DNA of 64,000 bases. It comes from Dendrolimus kikuchii (taxonomy: Eukaryota > Arthropoda > Insecta > Lepidoptera > Lasiocampidae). Below, piece after piece: positions 32,475-44,291 of this stretch. The position numbers were made by a program, and so were the translations under genes. The notes beneath the pieces were generated by a model. It was not told the DNA's origin and made no database searches. It saw nothing but the letters and a program-made list of their open reading frames with translations. The stretch spans positions 28,465,728 through 28,529,727 of the forward strand of contig CM034389.1 in NCBI GenBank assembly GCA_019925095.2, read 5' to 3'. Position 1 is the stretch's first letter; every line of letters begins with the position of its first letter.

Positions 32475-32975
32475 AATATAAAGCTGCTGACAGGCCACCA
32501 GATGCCACAGATGGCCACCTAAAGCCCGAGATGGCCACCGAACGCCGCAGATTGGCCAACGAGAGCTGCTGAGAAGCCATCGCCACGCGGAGAAGACTCC
32601 AGCAGCTCCAAACCCAATTACCGGTGGGTAGTTGCCCACTGAGTTGCAGCCGGGGTAAAGAGGTATACCTCGAGGCCCCAACCTCCTCATTACTAACCGA
32701 GGAAGAAAACTCTAGAAAAATGTACATATTATATACGAAATTACATACATTGCAAATGAACGGGTTGTTTATTCCTGCAACGACACGTCATGTGTATTTG
32801 CAGCACTATCTCTGTCACCAACTCGTAATTTCTGGTCCCGATTTCAGCACCAGGAGAAAGGTAAACGGGATAGTGTTTGGATCATAGACATTTTCAAAGA
32901 CATGGTTAAAGCATATTTTAAAGTTTGAAAGCTTCACCAGGTGCGTAGCTGCCGCCGTATCAGCCGTATCACTGA
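32475..32975. other. unassigned 0.5 kb with short internal repeats
   Basis: The left 200 bp are GC-rich with repeated (A)GATGGCCACC motifs (32511-32540) and a GCAGATTGGCC variant. ORFs on both strands lack known domains. Origin unknown. Confidence 0.45.
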
Positions 32976-33737
32976 CTAGCTTCTGTCCGCGTGGAATAGT
33001 AAAAAAAAGTAAGTTAAAAACCCCCCACTTTTGAAACATTCTTCATTGGTGCTCCGCTCCTATTGGTCTTAGCGTGATGATATATAGCCTATAGCCTTCC
33101 TCGATAAATGGGCTATCCAACACTGAAAGAATTTTTCAAATCAGACCAGTAAGTAGTTCCTGAGATTAGCGCATTCAATCAAACAATATTAGTATATTTA
33201 GCTATTATACTAATACTTACATTTTAAATATCGCGATATCTTTTGAATGAAACGTCCGAATTGATTAATTCAAAAAGTTCAAGAAAGATATTAAATTCGC
33301 CTTGAATATGGAGTAATTTATTTTGCTAAGGATTAATACCAAGGTACAAAATAAAGAGTTCTTGAGGCGACGACATTTTAATTATTTAAAAAAATAAAAG
33401 AAAACACTTATTGTGAGATAACTATAATAGTTAGACATATGGTTATGCGATATTTTTTGTACACAATTATATGTTTTGCAAAGTGGTAGTACATCGTTTT
33501 GTTCTATAATCAATAGTTTTCGCAGCGCACACCGTGTAAGGATTTTTAACACCTTGAGTTACATTATTGGACTTATAGTAAGGATCCCTAATTTTTTTGA
33601 AAATATAATATAGCCTATAGCCCTCCTCGATAAATGTACTATTCAACACTGAAAGAATTTTTCAAATCGGACCAGCGGTTCCTGAGATTAACGCGTTTAA
33701 ACAAACAAACTCTTCAGCTTTATAATATTAGTATAGA
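32976..33737 (-). mobile_element. Hel-A Helitron, nearly full length
   Basis: 762 bp on the minus strand from A|TCTATACTAATATTATAAAG to GCGGACAGAAGCTAG. The hairpin region before CTAG is shortened. Confidence 0.87.
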
Positions 33738-33865
33738 TAGCCTTCCTCGATAAATGGGCTATCTAACACTGAAAGAATTTTTCAAATCGGACCAGTAGTT
33801 CCTGAGATTAGCGCGTTTAAACAAACAAACAAACTGTTCAGCTTTATAATTATATTAGTATAAGA
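33738..33865 (-). mobile_element. Hel-A Helitron 5' end, abutting another copy
   Basis: The first 128 bp of a Hel-A copy (A|TCTTATACTAATATAATTAT) directly follow the copy at 32976-33737 in the same orientation, with no spacer. Confidence 0.8.
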
Positions 33866-34329
33866 TTGGAAAATTATAAACGTAGCTAAAATTATAAGTA
33901 GAGAATATTGAAACACTTTTGCTCAAACACTCAAGTCTTCAATTAGTTTCGCAAAGATATGAAATAATATTATACTATAAACAATTTTAAATAGAAAACT
34001 ACGATATGAACTTTCAATTAATTTTCTATTTCTAATAAAGCAATCCTAAATTATTATTGGTGATTATTGCTTTAGAAAAGAAGATTGAATGGGTTCTTAT
34101 ATGAAAGAGACTTTTTAATTTGATATAGAATTAGCTATAGGGCTTTGAATTATGATGAAACCTCCTTCAGACACCTGTGTTGCGTCGGCTTAGCTGTGCA
34201 ATTTGAGAACCTAGTAAGTGCATTGCTAGTTTACATCACAGCACGGAATATGTCATGAAATTCAATGATATGCCATTTCTAAATTATTTATTAAGCTTAT
34301 TAGGATCCATTCCCATGTTTTGGCAATAA
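33866..34329. other. unassigned 0.46 kb
   Basis: AT-rich; nothing recognised. Confidence 0.5.
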
Positions 34330-34902
34330 TCTAATATATAAAATTCTCGTGTCACAGTTTTCGTTGCCATACTCCTCCGAAACGGCTTGACCGATTTTGA
34401 TGAAATTTTTTGTGCTTATCCGGTATCTATGAGAATCGGCCAACATCTATTTTTCATCCCCCTAAATGTTAGGGGTAGTCCACCCCTAAATTTATTTATT
34501 TATTTTTTAGACAAAATTTTTAATTTCTATTTTTTTATGATACAACATACAAAAATACATACAACCCTAAATTTTCACCCCTCTAAGATCAACCCCTATT
34601 TTTTATTTGTTAATTATAAACTTTAATTTTTTGGCAAGATTTTTAATCTTATTTTGTCATGACTTAGAATAAAAAAAAATATATTACTCTTTTAGATTCA
34701 CAATTAGAACCGGTAGGTGGCGCTGAGATCGGGTTCTGGAATCCTCCTAACCACCGGGAGCGATTTTGGTGATTTTGTTTTTGTGTGTTTGAGTGGGTAC
34801 CCGGATGGTTTAGATTCGCAATTAGAACCGGTAGGTGGCTCTGGGATCGGGTTCTAGAATTTTATTTTTTAAAGGCAGGACAACGTCTGCCGGGGCCGCT
34901 AG
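34330..34902 (+). mobile_element. Hel-B Helitron, complete
   Basis: 573 bp from A|TCTAATATATAAAATTCTCG to GGCCGCTAG|T, with the subterminal hairpin GGCAGGACAACGTCTGCC 9 bp before CTAG. No Rep-helicase, so non-autonomous. The interior repeats the ACAATTAGAACCGGTAGGTG block twice (34697 and 34819). Confidence 0.88.
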
Positions 34903-35670
34903 TAATACATAAATTCAAATTAAAAAGTTTTTATTCAAAATAAGTTCCACTGGAGAACACTTTTTGAAGGTCCTACTTGTAAGTTAACTTCCTATTCTAT
35001 GTACACCGCTTCGCAACGTGTTGATGCTGTAGAGGAGAAGAAGCGGCAAGAAACTCCCCAGCAACACGTCTAGCTAAATACTGTGCCTCCTGATATTTCA
35101 TATGCTATTTATATCTCAAATTCTTTTTTTTAATAAGTATTGTACAGAAGTATGTTACAGAATCACTTTTTGAAGAATTAATGGAGTCGTAGCAAACAAT
35201 GCATACTCAATAAGACCAAGACAATTAAAGGAAAGAAAAATAATGTTATAGTTATAATAATGACATGACGTGCTAAAATGTTATGCTGCAATATAAAAAA
35301 AACCTTATACAAAATTTAGTATAAGAGGTTGGAGCGAGCTGCTATGTAAATGAATTTTTGTCATTTAAGTATTCTTCAATAGTGTAGTATCCCCTTTTTA
35401 GCAAGATGCTTTTTAATTTAGTTTTAAATTTAGTGAAAGGCAGATCTAACATTTCACTCGGAATCTTATTGAAGAAGCGTATACCAATCCCCAAGAAAGA
35501 GGACAGTACTTTTTGTAATCTAAAAAATGGCAATATCAGTCTATTACAATGCCTGGTGTTGAAATTGTGTACATCCTTATACTGCTTGTAGGCACTCAAA
35601 TTATTACGAATATAAATTATATTATTAAAAATATATTGGCAGGCGACCTTGTTATTAGCAAATACCTATT
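34903..35670 (-). pseudogene. LINE ORF2 C-terminus and 3' UTR
   Basis: Minus-strand coding runs from about 35670 (NNKVACQYIFNNIIYIRNN, then YKQYKDVHNFNTRHCNRL) through LQKVLSSFLGIGIRFFNKIP to YYTIEEYLNDK, with a stop near 35342. This is the C-terminal tail typical of Jockey/CR1-type reverse transcriptases in Lepidoptera, and the catalytic part is absent. The ~430 bp below it to 34903 is the 3' UTR, with GAGGAGAAGAAGCGGCAAGA in it, ending beside a Hel-B copy. About 110 clean codons. Confidence 0.75.
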
Positions 35671-36167
35671 AAGATGTCACGTCACGAATATGGAATTATT
35701 GCTACATAATTAGCAAGGTTCAAAGTGAGTAGTCTGAGCCCAGCAGTGGGGGCTGTTATTATATACTACTATTATACAAACTGTAGTAGTCTATGTACGT
35801 GCCAAAATCTGCCAAAACAGAAAACAGGCAAAACCTTCAGAGATACGGAGATGCATCTATGAACATGATTAGGTTTTACAATTTTCACGTAGTGTCCTAG
35901 ATGACCTAATTTGCAGTAAGTAAATAAAACACTTCTTAATTTCATGCACTGGTTTATTGTACTGAACTGACTTTTGAGTAAACTGCAAGAGGTTGACAAT
36001 ATATTATCTATTACAAACAATAGTGTGTTTAGTTAGGAGACCGCGCCATCTAGTTTTGTACTAACTGAACTATTGGACTATCTACTATAACTATGGCGCT
36101 ATCTCCGACACGTAGCAATTAAATTTTCTGTATGGATATTCTTAAATTTAATGTGAAATTAATTATA
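35671..36167. other. unassigned 0.5 kb
   Basis: No coding or repeat signal recognised. Confidence 0.5.
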
Positions 36168-37050
36168 ACAAAACTACGTTTGAACAGTTTTAAGTGCGGT
36201 AATTTATTTAATTTTTTATTATTCCGACGTTTCAGGCACTTTTCAGTAGCCGTGATCACGGAAGACATAGATGTCAAGTGTCAATGAGTAATGTTTTTTT
36301 TTTATTATTGCAGGAGATCAGCAGACAGGCAGACGGCCCACTTGATGAAAAGCGGTTACCATCGCCTATGGACATTTGCAACACCAAAGTTGCTACAAAT
36401 GCGCTGCTGCTCTCTTAAGGGAGACTGGAACCTGGTCACTAATGCCGGAACACAACACAAGGTTGTTATGGCGACATCTTTTAGACCAGGGGTGGTAGCC
36501 ATCCAGTCGGGCAAATGCCCTACCACCTGGCTGTGGGTTGTTAAGTCGCCTCTTACGACAGGCCGCCCCAACGCAGGAAATTGTATTCTTTCTCCGTTCC
36601 TGAAAATATTTATTTCAAATTGCGACTCACACAATACAAACTGATAACAAAATAACAATAAAAGAAAGCCGCAATATATGAAATGAGGTTGGCACTCAGT
36701 GTTTCGCTGTGCCGAAACATGTTCCGACACAGCACTGGTTTTCAGTGCCCACCTCCATAACCTCATATGTCCTAAGACCCCAAGTATGTAGATGACTTTG
36801 AACCAGTACATTTATATATTATAAGAATTATACAATAACATACCCAATCAAAACATAATAAAAAAATAAGTAAATAATAAAAACATAAAAATAAAAAATT
36901 ACCTATAACTAAATGTTATTATTTACTCTATGGGAGCCTAATCTAATTTACCACCGCTTCGCAAGATGTTGTGGCTTGAAGAGAAGAAGCGGCGCAAGAA
37001 ACTCTTCAGCAAACATGCCTAGCTCTAATTAATTCTATATAATATTAAAA
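36168..37050 (-). mobile_element. Rep-H repeat, longer form, split by Ret-A
   Basis: Minus-strand relative of 30170-30500. The AAAACTACGTTTGAACAG and GTGATCACGG section lies at 36168-36290, and the GAGAAGAAGCGGCGCAAGAA section near 36975-37010. Between them lie a Ret-A insertion and ~300 bp absent from the short copy. Confidence 0.65.
36291..36602 (-). mobile_element. Ret-A retroposon nested in Rep-H
   Basis: Complete apart from the last few bases: a poly-T start, TTGCAGGAGATCAGCAGACA, and CTTTCTCCGTTCCTG at the end. Confidence 0.88.
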
Positions 37051-37170
37051 TGGGTGGGAGGTAAAATGAAAAAGAATTACCAATCAAGTTGGTTTGTGTT
37101 CCGGTGCACGCAGAAAGAGCTTACAGTGTCTTGAGATCGGATCCCAAACAGATGGTACTTGCCATTAAAT
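37051..37170 (+). repeat. Rep-I repeat, internally deleted
   Basis: GGGTGGGAGG, TCAAGTTGGTTTGTGTTCCG, CACGCAGAAAGAGC and GATCGGATCCCAAACAG match the minus-strand copy 56650-56820 with ~45 bp deleted. Confidence 0.7.
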
Positions 37171-37373
37171 TAATTAAGCAATAAATACATCTGGAGTACA
37201 ACACTCGCCGTGTTATTTTGTACCGCCCTGTCGAGTCATGGGCTCTCGCCAGTGGTACGGCACCTATCCAACTGGGTAACTATCATCGACGCACCACGCA
37301 ACTTAAAGAAACTCCTACAAAGACATATGGTGGTGCACCAGGCATCCACCATTTAATCATGATCATATCATAT

Positions 37374-37787
37374 TGTTACGAGGGCAGGACTAGAACTATA
37401 CAAACACGTATAACATAGGTACAAATATAACTGGACACAACCAGTATAAACGGCACGATTCAATAACACGCGCAAAGTCCGTCACTATATAGCTCATCGA
37501 ATGTGCACGTCTTGATCGTATCATAAACGTCGCTTGACTGCTTCACCCATTGGAGCATTACTTTTATCCTGTACAAATAAAACATGTCTCGACGCAAAAC
37601 AATAGTTTCCAAGAATTACGACACACCTGTCTAATGACTGCCATAAAAGATTATAATACACAATAGACTGTTTTTCTTGCTTACAATTTTTAAACACAAA
37701 GTAAACAAAAGAAGTCCAAATGCGGGAAGGTAGTAAACTGTTCTTTATGGCAGGCAGGTGTGCATTTGCTTTTGTCGGCATGTAACA
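37374..37787 (-). mobile_element. LTR-a solo LTR, internally shortened
   Basis: 414 bp, TGTTACGAG...CATGTAACA on plus (sense minus). Part of the CGAGTTGCAGG...AAAGTTTATT section is missing. Flanks are ATAT and CTAT, a 4 bp duplication with one change. Confidence 0.8.
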
Positions 37788-38030
37788 CTATCATTCCCCA
37801 TAGCAACAAACCGAAGGCGGCCCTGCGGCGAGTATGGTCCTGTGGAATGATGACTCTACTGCACCGGCTACCTGCGTCGTCAACAACAAGCTAAGCAATA
37901 TATAAGGGCCCTCGCGGCAGGCAGGAACAGACGCAGCAAGATCACCATCGAGGCCACACGCTACTTAGTACTCGCGAAATCTTAGTATCCCTTGGCTAAC
38001 GTTAGGGTCAGTAAATAGCACAATATTGTA

Positions 38031-38420
38031 GAGTAAACGCGGTCGAGATGCGAGCACTGCGCAAAATCTGCGGAGTGACGCTCGCGGACCGCGTTCGTAA
38101 TACCGAAGTAAGAAAGAGAGTTGGTCTGAAAGAGAGTGTCGGGGTGAAGGTAAGGAAAGAATGCATGATGACAGAATAACTAAACAGATATACAATGCAA
38201 AAGTGGATGGATGCAGAAGTCGTGGAAGGCCACGACACACCTTCCATGATCAAATTGATCGTGTACTAGCAGAAGCCTTAAGAACAGACGAGCGTGCATG
38301 ACAAGAGTTATGAATATCAAAGAAGCAAGTGAGCTGTGTAAGAATGGGCCTGAATGGCGCTCTGTTGTTCGTGCCTACCCCGCAAGGGAACTGGCGTGAA
38401 GTTATGTATGTATGTATGTA
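38031..38420 (+). mobile_element. RTE-a LINE fragment, rearranged
   Basis: Starts in the RVNAVEMRALRKICGV section. It loses GMLRWFGHVER (GGTAAGGAAAGAATGCATG) and the GDVRS codons, so the frame is broken in two places. (ATGT)n tail at 38404-38419. Confidence 0.87.
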
Positions 38421-39724
38421 AATATCAGTAATAATTACTGTGTTCAATTAATCCACGTATATGATTGAACCTGTTGAATAAGAATACGCCTGTTACAACC
38501 ACTATACAGCTAAGTATATCATCACGCTGACAGACATATGTGTGGGTGTGATCAGAGGTTCCATACTTACATGATAACTCTGGTCACGCCTACAGATATT
38601 AAATGTAAAAATATTCGTGCAAAAAAAATGATGTCAGTTACTAGGTTTTGAAATGGCACAGTTGGGCTGCTGCGGATAAATCCCGCGCCGTTCGCACGCA
38701 ACACGCGGCCAGGTGCGGCCCACCGACGATTTTACGACCTTACGTGTACTTTCAGCGTAATAAAGGTTTCATGTAAACTTACTAGGGCAAGCAGCAAGTT
38801 GAACATTTTTAAACTAAATTTCTGTTTTAATAATAATAATAATTTATTCGCATTTCATCCATTTGTTAGTGACAGATTATTGCAGTTAGTTTTATTAGTA
38901 TGTATTTAAAAGTGAACAAGTTAATAATGTGTCTCCATTAAGCCGATATTAGACTGTTCATTTCTGTCTTTCATTTCGGATGAAGCAACCAAAATGATGT
39001 ATGTAAACTTGAATTCAATGTTATTTTAGATTTATAAAATTTGGTTGATCCGTTTAATCTTGGAGAGAACTCAAAAAAAAGCATTATAGCGCGGCCACCT
39101 CCGTGCGCCTCCCTATTTAGATCGATTCGACTCCAGCACGCTAATCGATACAATATTGTTAACCTGTGAGAGTCTCGACCATAGATAATACACTACACCA
39201 CATATAAAATAGATGAGCATCTCTGGAACAAAATATTATCTACCCTGTCCGATAGATGGCGCTACAATCGATAATTCTATAAATTCCGCTAGATGGTACT
39301 AATCAGTTATAACTTGTTCTAAATTGGAATAAAGGGAAAGACTGAAACATTAGTTTAAAACTTATACATAGCACATAATTTATATCAAAAGTAAACAATG
39401 GTTCACATAAAAATTCATGTAAGAGTGTGCGAGATTCACCAAATAATACCATAACTTGTGGTTTAATTATGCTCGTAAGATCTCGTCAGCGCGATGTATT
39501 TATTCGACGATATTGCACAGCGCCATCTTAAGTGAAGTTAAGTGGACTAAATGGGAACTAATTATGATTTTTGATGTTCCTGGACCACTTGATGGCGCTA
39601 GTTTCCGTACATTTTTTTATTTTTCGATTATGTGGGGGAGATCCACTGGGATAGTCTGGACCCGGCAGCGGAGTGATACGCACGCACGCCACGCGATATA
39701 CGATACAACATGAATTTTATCTTC
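38421..39724. other. unassigned 1.3 kb
   Basis: Mixed composition with an (AAT)n run near 38830. No ORF with a recognised domain and no repeat partner in the window, so this is one of the better candidates for old single-copy intron sequence. Confidence 0.5.
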
Positions 39725-39736
39725 AATTTTCTTCAT

Positions 39737-40125
39737 CCTATCTTCTGTGGAGTGACGCTCGCGGACCGCGTTCGTATTACCGAAGTAAGAAAGAGAGTTG
39801 GTCTGAAAGAGAGTGTCGGGGTGAAGGTAAGGAAAGGAATGCTCCGGTGGTTCGGGCACGTGGAAAGAATGACTAAACAGATATACAATGCAAAAGTGGA
39901 TGGATGCAGAAGTCGTGGAAGGCCACGACACACCTTCCATGATCAAATTGATCGTGTACTAGCAGAAGGTGATGTCAGGAGCCTTAAGAACAGACGAGCT
40001 TGCATGACAAGAGCTATGAACGCCAAAGAAGCAAGTGAGGTGTGTAAGAATAAGCCTGAATGGCGCTCTGTTTTTCGTGCCTACCCCGCAAGGGAACTGG
40101 CGTGAAGTTATGTATGTATGTATGT
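39737..40125 (+). mobile_element. RTE-a LINE fragment with 12 bp target duplication
   Basis: A 131-codon frame (39710-40105) covers GVTLADRVRITEVRKRVGL to AYPARELA. AATTTTCTTCAT flanks it (39725-39736 and 40126-40137). About 11 bp at the 5' junction (CCTATCTTCTG) match neither the element nor the target, as often seen at LINE 5' joins. Confidence 0.9.
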
Positions 40126-40591
40126 AATTTTCTTCATATATATACATACCTACTTATGTTTAATTTGTATATTTTACTCAAGATGTGAATATAAAATACT
40201 AGTCTACATGTTAAGTAAAATAGTAGGCGAGGGGAGGAGAACGCGCAAAGTGCAATGTATGCTCGATCTTGCATGTAAAATCGTCATAACTTGTAGAGCC
40301 TCCCACTCCTATAAAGCGAACTAGAGAGAACGAGAGAGAAGAGAACTCTTCAATCAAAATGAAGATGATCTTTTAGTATTGATGAAAAATACTTGTGGGC
40401 CAGCCCTGCTAGTGGCGAGGTAGACCAAGGTCAAAATAACTCCAGAATTCTGTACATCAGTGTTTGATTGAATTAGGAATTTCAGGGAGTGCGGCGGCGA
40501 GACGTGCGTACGGCGGCGCCCTGCCGCTTCGGCATCGCTCTCTGGGTCTTATGTAATATACTTAAGGGCATATGTTTCACTTTTCACCACA
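40126..40591. other. unassigned 0.47 kb
   Basis: Holds purine-rich GAGAGAACGAGAGAGAAGAG (40325-40344) and a GC-rich patch near 40488-40545. No coding signal recognised. Confidence 0.45.
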
Positions 40592-41345
40592 TCTATACTA
40601 ATATTATAAAGCTGAAGAGTTTGTTTGTTTAAACGCGCTAATCTCAGGAACCGCTGGTCCGATTTGAAAAATTCTTTCAGTGTTGAATAGTACATTTATC
40701 GAGGAAGGCTATAGGCTATATTATATTTTCAAAAACATTAGCGATCCTAACTAAAAGTCCAATAATGTAACCCAAGGTGTAAAAAAATGACCCAAAAATA
40801 TCCTTACAAGGCGTGCGCTGCGAAAACTATTGATTATAGAACAAAACAATGTACTACCACTTTGCAGAACGTATAATTGTCTAAAAAAAATATAGCGTAA
40901 CCATATGTCTAACTATTGTAGTTATTTCACAATAAGTATTTTCTTTTATTTTTTAAATAATTAAAATGCCGTCGCTTCAAAAACTCTTTATTTTGTACCT
41001 TGGTATTAATCCTTATCAAAATAAATTACTCTATATTCAAGACTAATTCAATACCTTTCTAGAACTTTTTGAATTATTCAATTCGGACGTTTCATTCAAT
41101 AGATATCGCGATATTTAAAATGTAAGTATTAGTGTTGTAGCCAAATATACTACTAATATTGTTTGATTGAATGTGCTGATCTTAGGAAGTACTGGTCTGA
41201 TTTGAAAAATTCTTTCAGTGTTGGATAGCCCATTTATCGAGGAAGGCTGTAGGCTATATATCATCACGCTAAGACCAATAGGAGAGGAACACCAATGAAG
41301 AATGTTTCAAAATCGGAGGGTTTTGAAAGCAAATCCCATGCGGAC
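40592..41345 (+). mobile_element. Hel-A Helitron, 3' end cut
   Basis: 754 bp from A|TCTATACTAATATTATAAAG. It stops inside the terminal stem at CATGCGGAC, so CTAG is missing. Confidence 0.87.
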
Positions 41346-41546
41346 TTTTTTTTGGTCATGTATTTCGTTTTCTTAGCGTTAAGTATATTTTTTTGGTAAA
41401 AGAGGCTAAGCCTCAAAATATTTTTGGTGGCTAGACAAGCCTTACTTAAGGGCGAGTCCACAATGTTGGTTAGGCTGAAATAAAATAAAATAACAGGTAA
41501 TTGACTCATGAGGTACCGGAGGTACTAATTCAAGTATAACAAATAT

Positions 41547-41973
41547 TGTTACACGCCGACAAAAGTGAATGCACACCTGCAGTTTATTACCCTTTTCGGC
41601 ATTTGGACTTCTTTTGTTTACTTTGTGTTTAAAATTTGTAATTAGAAAAACAAGCCATTGTGTATTGTAATGTTTATGATAGTCATTAGCCAGGTGTGAT
41701 TCTTAGAAATTATTGTTTTGCGATCGAGTATTGTGTCGAGACTTATTGAATAGTTTAGTATAAAGCAATGTCCGAACGGAGGGGTGAGGCAGTCGAGCGA
41801 GGACTACGATACGAGTAAGACGTACATTCGACAAGCGATATAGTGACGGACTTAGCGCGTGAACTGATTGTGTTCAGTTATATTTGTACCTGTGTTATAC
41901 GTGTTTGTATAGTTCTAATAAATTCTATAGTAATTCCAGCGGCATTTTTAATTGTGTCCTGTAACTCGTAACA
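41547..41973 (+). mobile_element. LTR-a solo LTR with ATAT duplication
   Basis: 427 bp, TGTTACACG...CTCGTAACA, flanked by ATAT on both sides (41543-41546 and 41974-41977). The poly(A) signal is in TCTAATAAATTC near 41920. A solo LTR formed by recombination. A 4 bp duplication suits a gypsy-type element. Confidence 0.87.
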
Positions 41974-42161
41974 ATATGCTTCTTTTAATAATCAACTCTT
42001 TACTTAAATGTTCAACTAAATCTATTTATCATAATCGTGATGATTTAAAACATCAATTATGATGTTGATTTAAAAAAATATTAATTAGTTCGAAAAATCC
42101 TGAAAAATGTATGTAACAACCCAATGAGTGTGGTTTTGAGTTGTGTGTATTTTATAAACAA

Positions 42162-42368
42162 CTAGCTGTGCCCGCGACGTCGTCCGCGTGAAATTTGTTT
42201 TCAAAACCCCCCGCTTCTATTGGTCTTAAAGTGATGCTATATAGCCTATAGCCTTCCTCAATAAATGGGCTATCTAACACTGAAAGAATTTTTCAAATCA
42301 GATCAGAAGTTCCTGAGATTAGCGCGTTCAAACAAACAAACTCTTCAGCTTTATATATTAGTATAAGA
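42162..42368 (-). mobile_element. Hel-A Helitron, 207 bp short form
   Basis: Minus-strand start A|TCTTATACTAATATATAAAG and end CGCGGGCACAGCTAG|T, both exact. Only ~200 bp of end sequence remain. Confidence 0.87.
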
Positions 42369-42469
42369 TTTATTGAATAATATTGAGAAAATAACAGTGA
42401 ATCAATTGACAGCTGTATCAAGAATAACTTAATCATAATAAAGAATTTATTTTATTGTAATTAAGTATT

Positions 42470-42724
42470 TTTTTTTCTATTGCAGGAGTTCAGCAGACAG
42501 GCAGACAGTCCACTTGATAGAAAGCGGTTACCATCGCCTATGGACATTTGCAACACCAAAGGTGCTACAAATGCGCTGCTGCTCTCTTAATGGAGACTGG
42601 AACCTGGTCACTAATGCCGGAACACAACACAAGGTTGTTATGGCGGCATACTCTAGACCAGGGGTGGTCGCCATCCAGTCGAACAAATACCCTGCCACCT
42701 GGCTGTGGCTTGTTTAGTCGCCTC
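42470..42724 (-). mobile_element. Ret-A retroposon, 5'-truncated
   Basis: From TTGCAGGAGTTCAGCAGACA to TTAGTCGCCTCTA; the sense 5' ~50 bp are missing. Confidence 0.87.
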
Positions 42725-43069
42725 TAGTTTTGTTAAGGTTCTAAAAAAATGTTGAGCACCGCAAAGGCTACGGTAGGCTCCGTGGCTAAACTTCAGGCAC
42801 GCGTTTCGAGGGTAGTTGCCCTTCGGAACTAAACGCAATTACATAGTTGATAATCAGCGCATTTGTATTCACCGATAAGGGCGGGCCGCAGCGCGGATTA
42901 ATCGCCAGCAGTTGGACCGCGACGCGAGCCCGGTTCGCTCTAATTAATAATGTTTGCGAACAACTTCACGGCGGCCTATTGTAGCGGGATCGTTATTTAA
43001 ATTGTTTATTATACTTACGTTTTACACGCGTACACAAGCAACAATACTATGCCATAGATTTCAGGCCTT
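42725..43069. other. unassigned 0.35 kb, partly GC-rich
   Basis: 42850-42990 is GC-rich and repeat-free in this window, with CTAATTAATAATG at its centre. It could be a conserved non-coding or regulatory block of the host intron, but composition is the only evidence. Confidence 0.3.
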
Positions 43070-43078
43070 ACATTTTAT

Positions 43079-43590
43079 GGAGCGTTAGATAAACTTCTAG
43101 GCGCTAAGAACCTCAGCCAGAAGGCCCAGCTCGCCATACACAACGCGGTGCTGGTACCTGCGCTCACGTATGGAAGCGAGAGCATGAAAGTAGAGTAAAC
43201 GCGGTCGAGATGCGAGCACTGCGCAAAATCTGCGGAGTGACGCTCGCGGACCGCGTTCGTAATACCGAAGTAAGAAAGAGAGTTGCTCTGAAAGAGGGCA
43301 TGTGGAAAGAATGCATGATGAAAGAATGACTAAACAGATATACAATGCAAAAGTGGATGGATGCAGAAGTCGTGGAAAGCCACGACACACCTTCCATGAT
43401 CAAATTGATCGTGTACTAGCGGAAGGTGATGTCAGGAGCCTTAAGAACAGACGAGTGTGCATGACAAGAGTTATGAATGTCAAAGAAGCAAGTGAGGTGT
43501 GTAAGAATGGGCCTAAATGGCGCTCTGTAGTTCGTGCCTACCCCGCAAGGGAACTGGCGTGAAGTTATGTATGTATGTATGTATGTATGT
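43079..43590 (+). mobile_element. RTE-a LINE fragment with 9 bp target duplication
   Basis: From ALDKLLGAKNLSQKAQLA to AYPARELA, with a frameshift after LTYGSE and a deletion before CMERMHDERM. ACATTTTAT lies at 43070-43078 and 43591-43599. (ATGT)n tail of five units. Confidence 0.9.
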
Positions 43591-43732
43591 ACATTTTATA
43601 GTACGACTCTTTCCATTTTTATTTTTTTCCTTAATAATGTATTAAACGTCAGAAGTAATGTACAAATAGGTCCAACATACGTTTTTTGCAGACCAAGTTG
43701 AATATGGGAAGAGTTGTGTGAAGAACTTCTTT

Positions 43733-44047
43733 AATTTTTTTTTTATTGCAGGAGATCAGCAGTTAGGCAGACGGCCCACTTGATGGAAAGCGGTCACCAT
43801 CGCCTATGGACATTTGCAACACCAAAGTTGCTACAAATGCGCTGCTGGTCTCTCAAGGGAGACTGGAACCTGGTCACTAATGCCGGAACACAACTCAAGG
43901 TTGTTATGGCGACATACTTTAGACTAGAGGTGGTAGCCATCCAGTCAGGCAAATGCCCTACCACCTGGCTGTGGGTTGTTAAGTCGCCTCTTACGACAGG
44001 CCGCCCCAACGCAGGAAGTTGTATTCTTTCTCCGTTCCTGCACGGAT
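43733..44047 (-). mobile_element. Ret-A retroposon, full length
   Basis: 315 bp with poly-T, TTGCAGGAGATCAGCAGTTA, and the complete CCGTTCCTGCACGGATAA end. Confidence 0.88.
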
Positions 44048-44291
44048 AAACAGAATAATACATTAAAGTGATTTATGAATAGAAATTCTGCTTGAAAAGC
44101 AACAACGACATCCCGTGTGACTACAATTAATAAAGTTCAGTGAGTTGCAAACAATGATGGCATCCCTCGCCCGCTTAACAACACGCGTGTAACCCCGTAT
44201 GGAATTAATCAAGTTTCAACCAAAATCGTAATTAGTTTAATAGCCATACAACAAACAGGCAACACGAATAACCCATTCTACTTTATTAGTA

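Noticed and set aside
37860..37975. Promoter candidate at CAATATATAAGGGCCC
   Set aside because: A single TATA-like motif without a gene downstream; the context is repeat debris.
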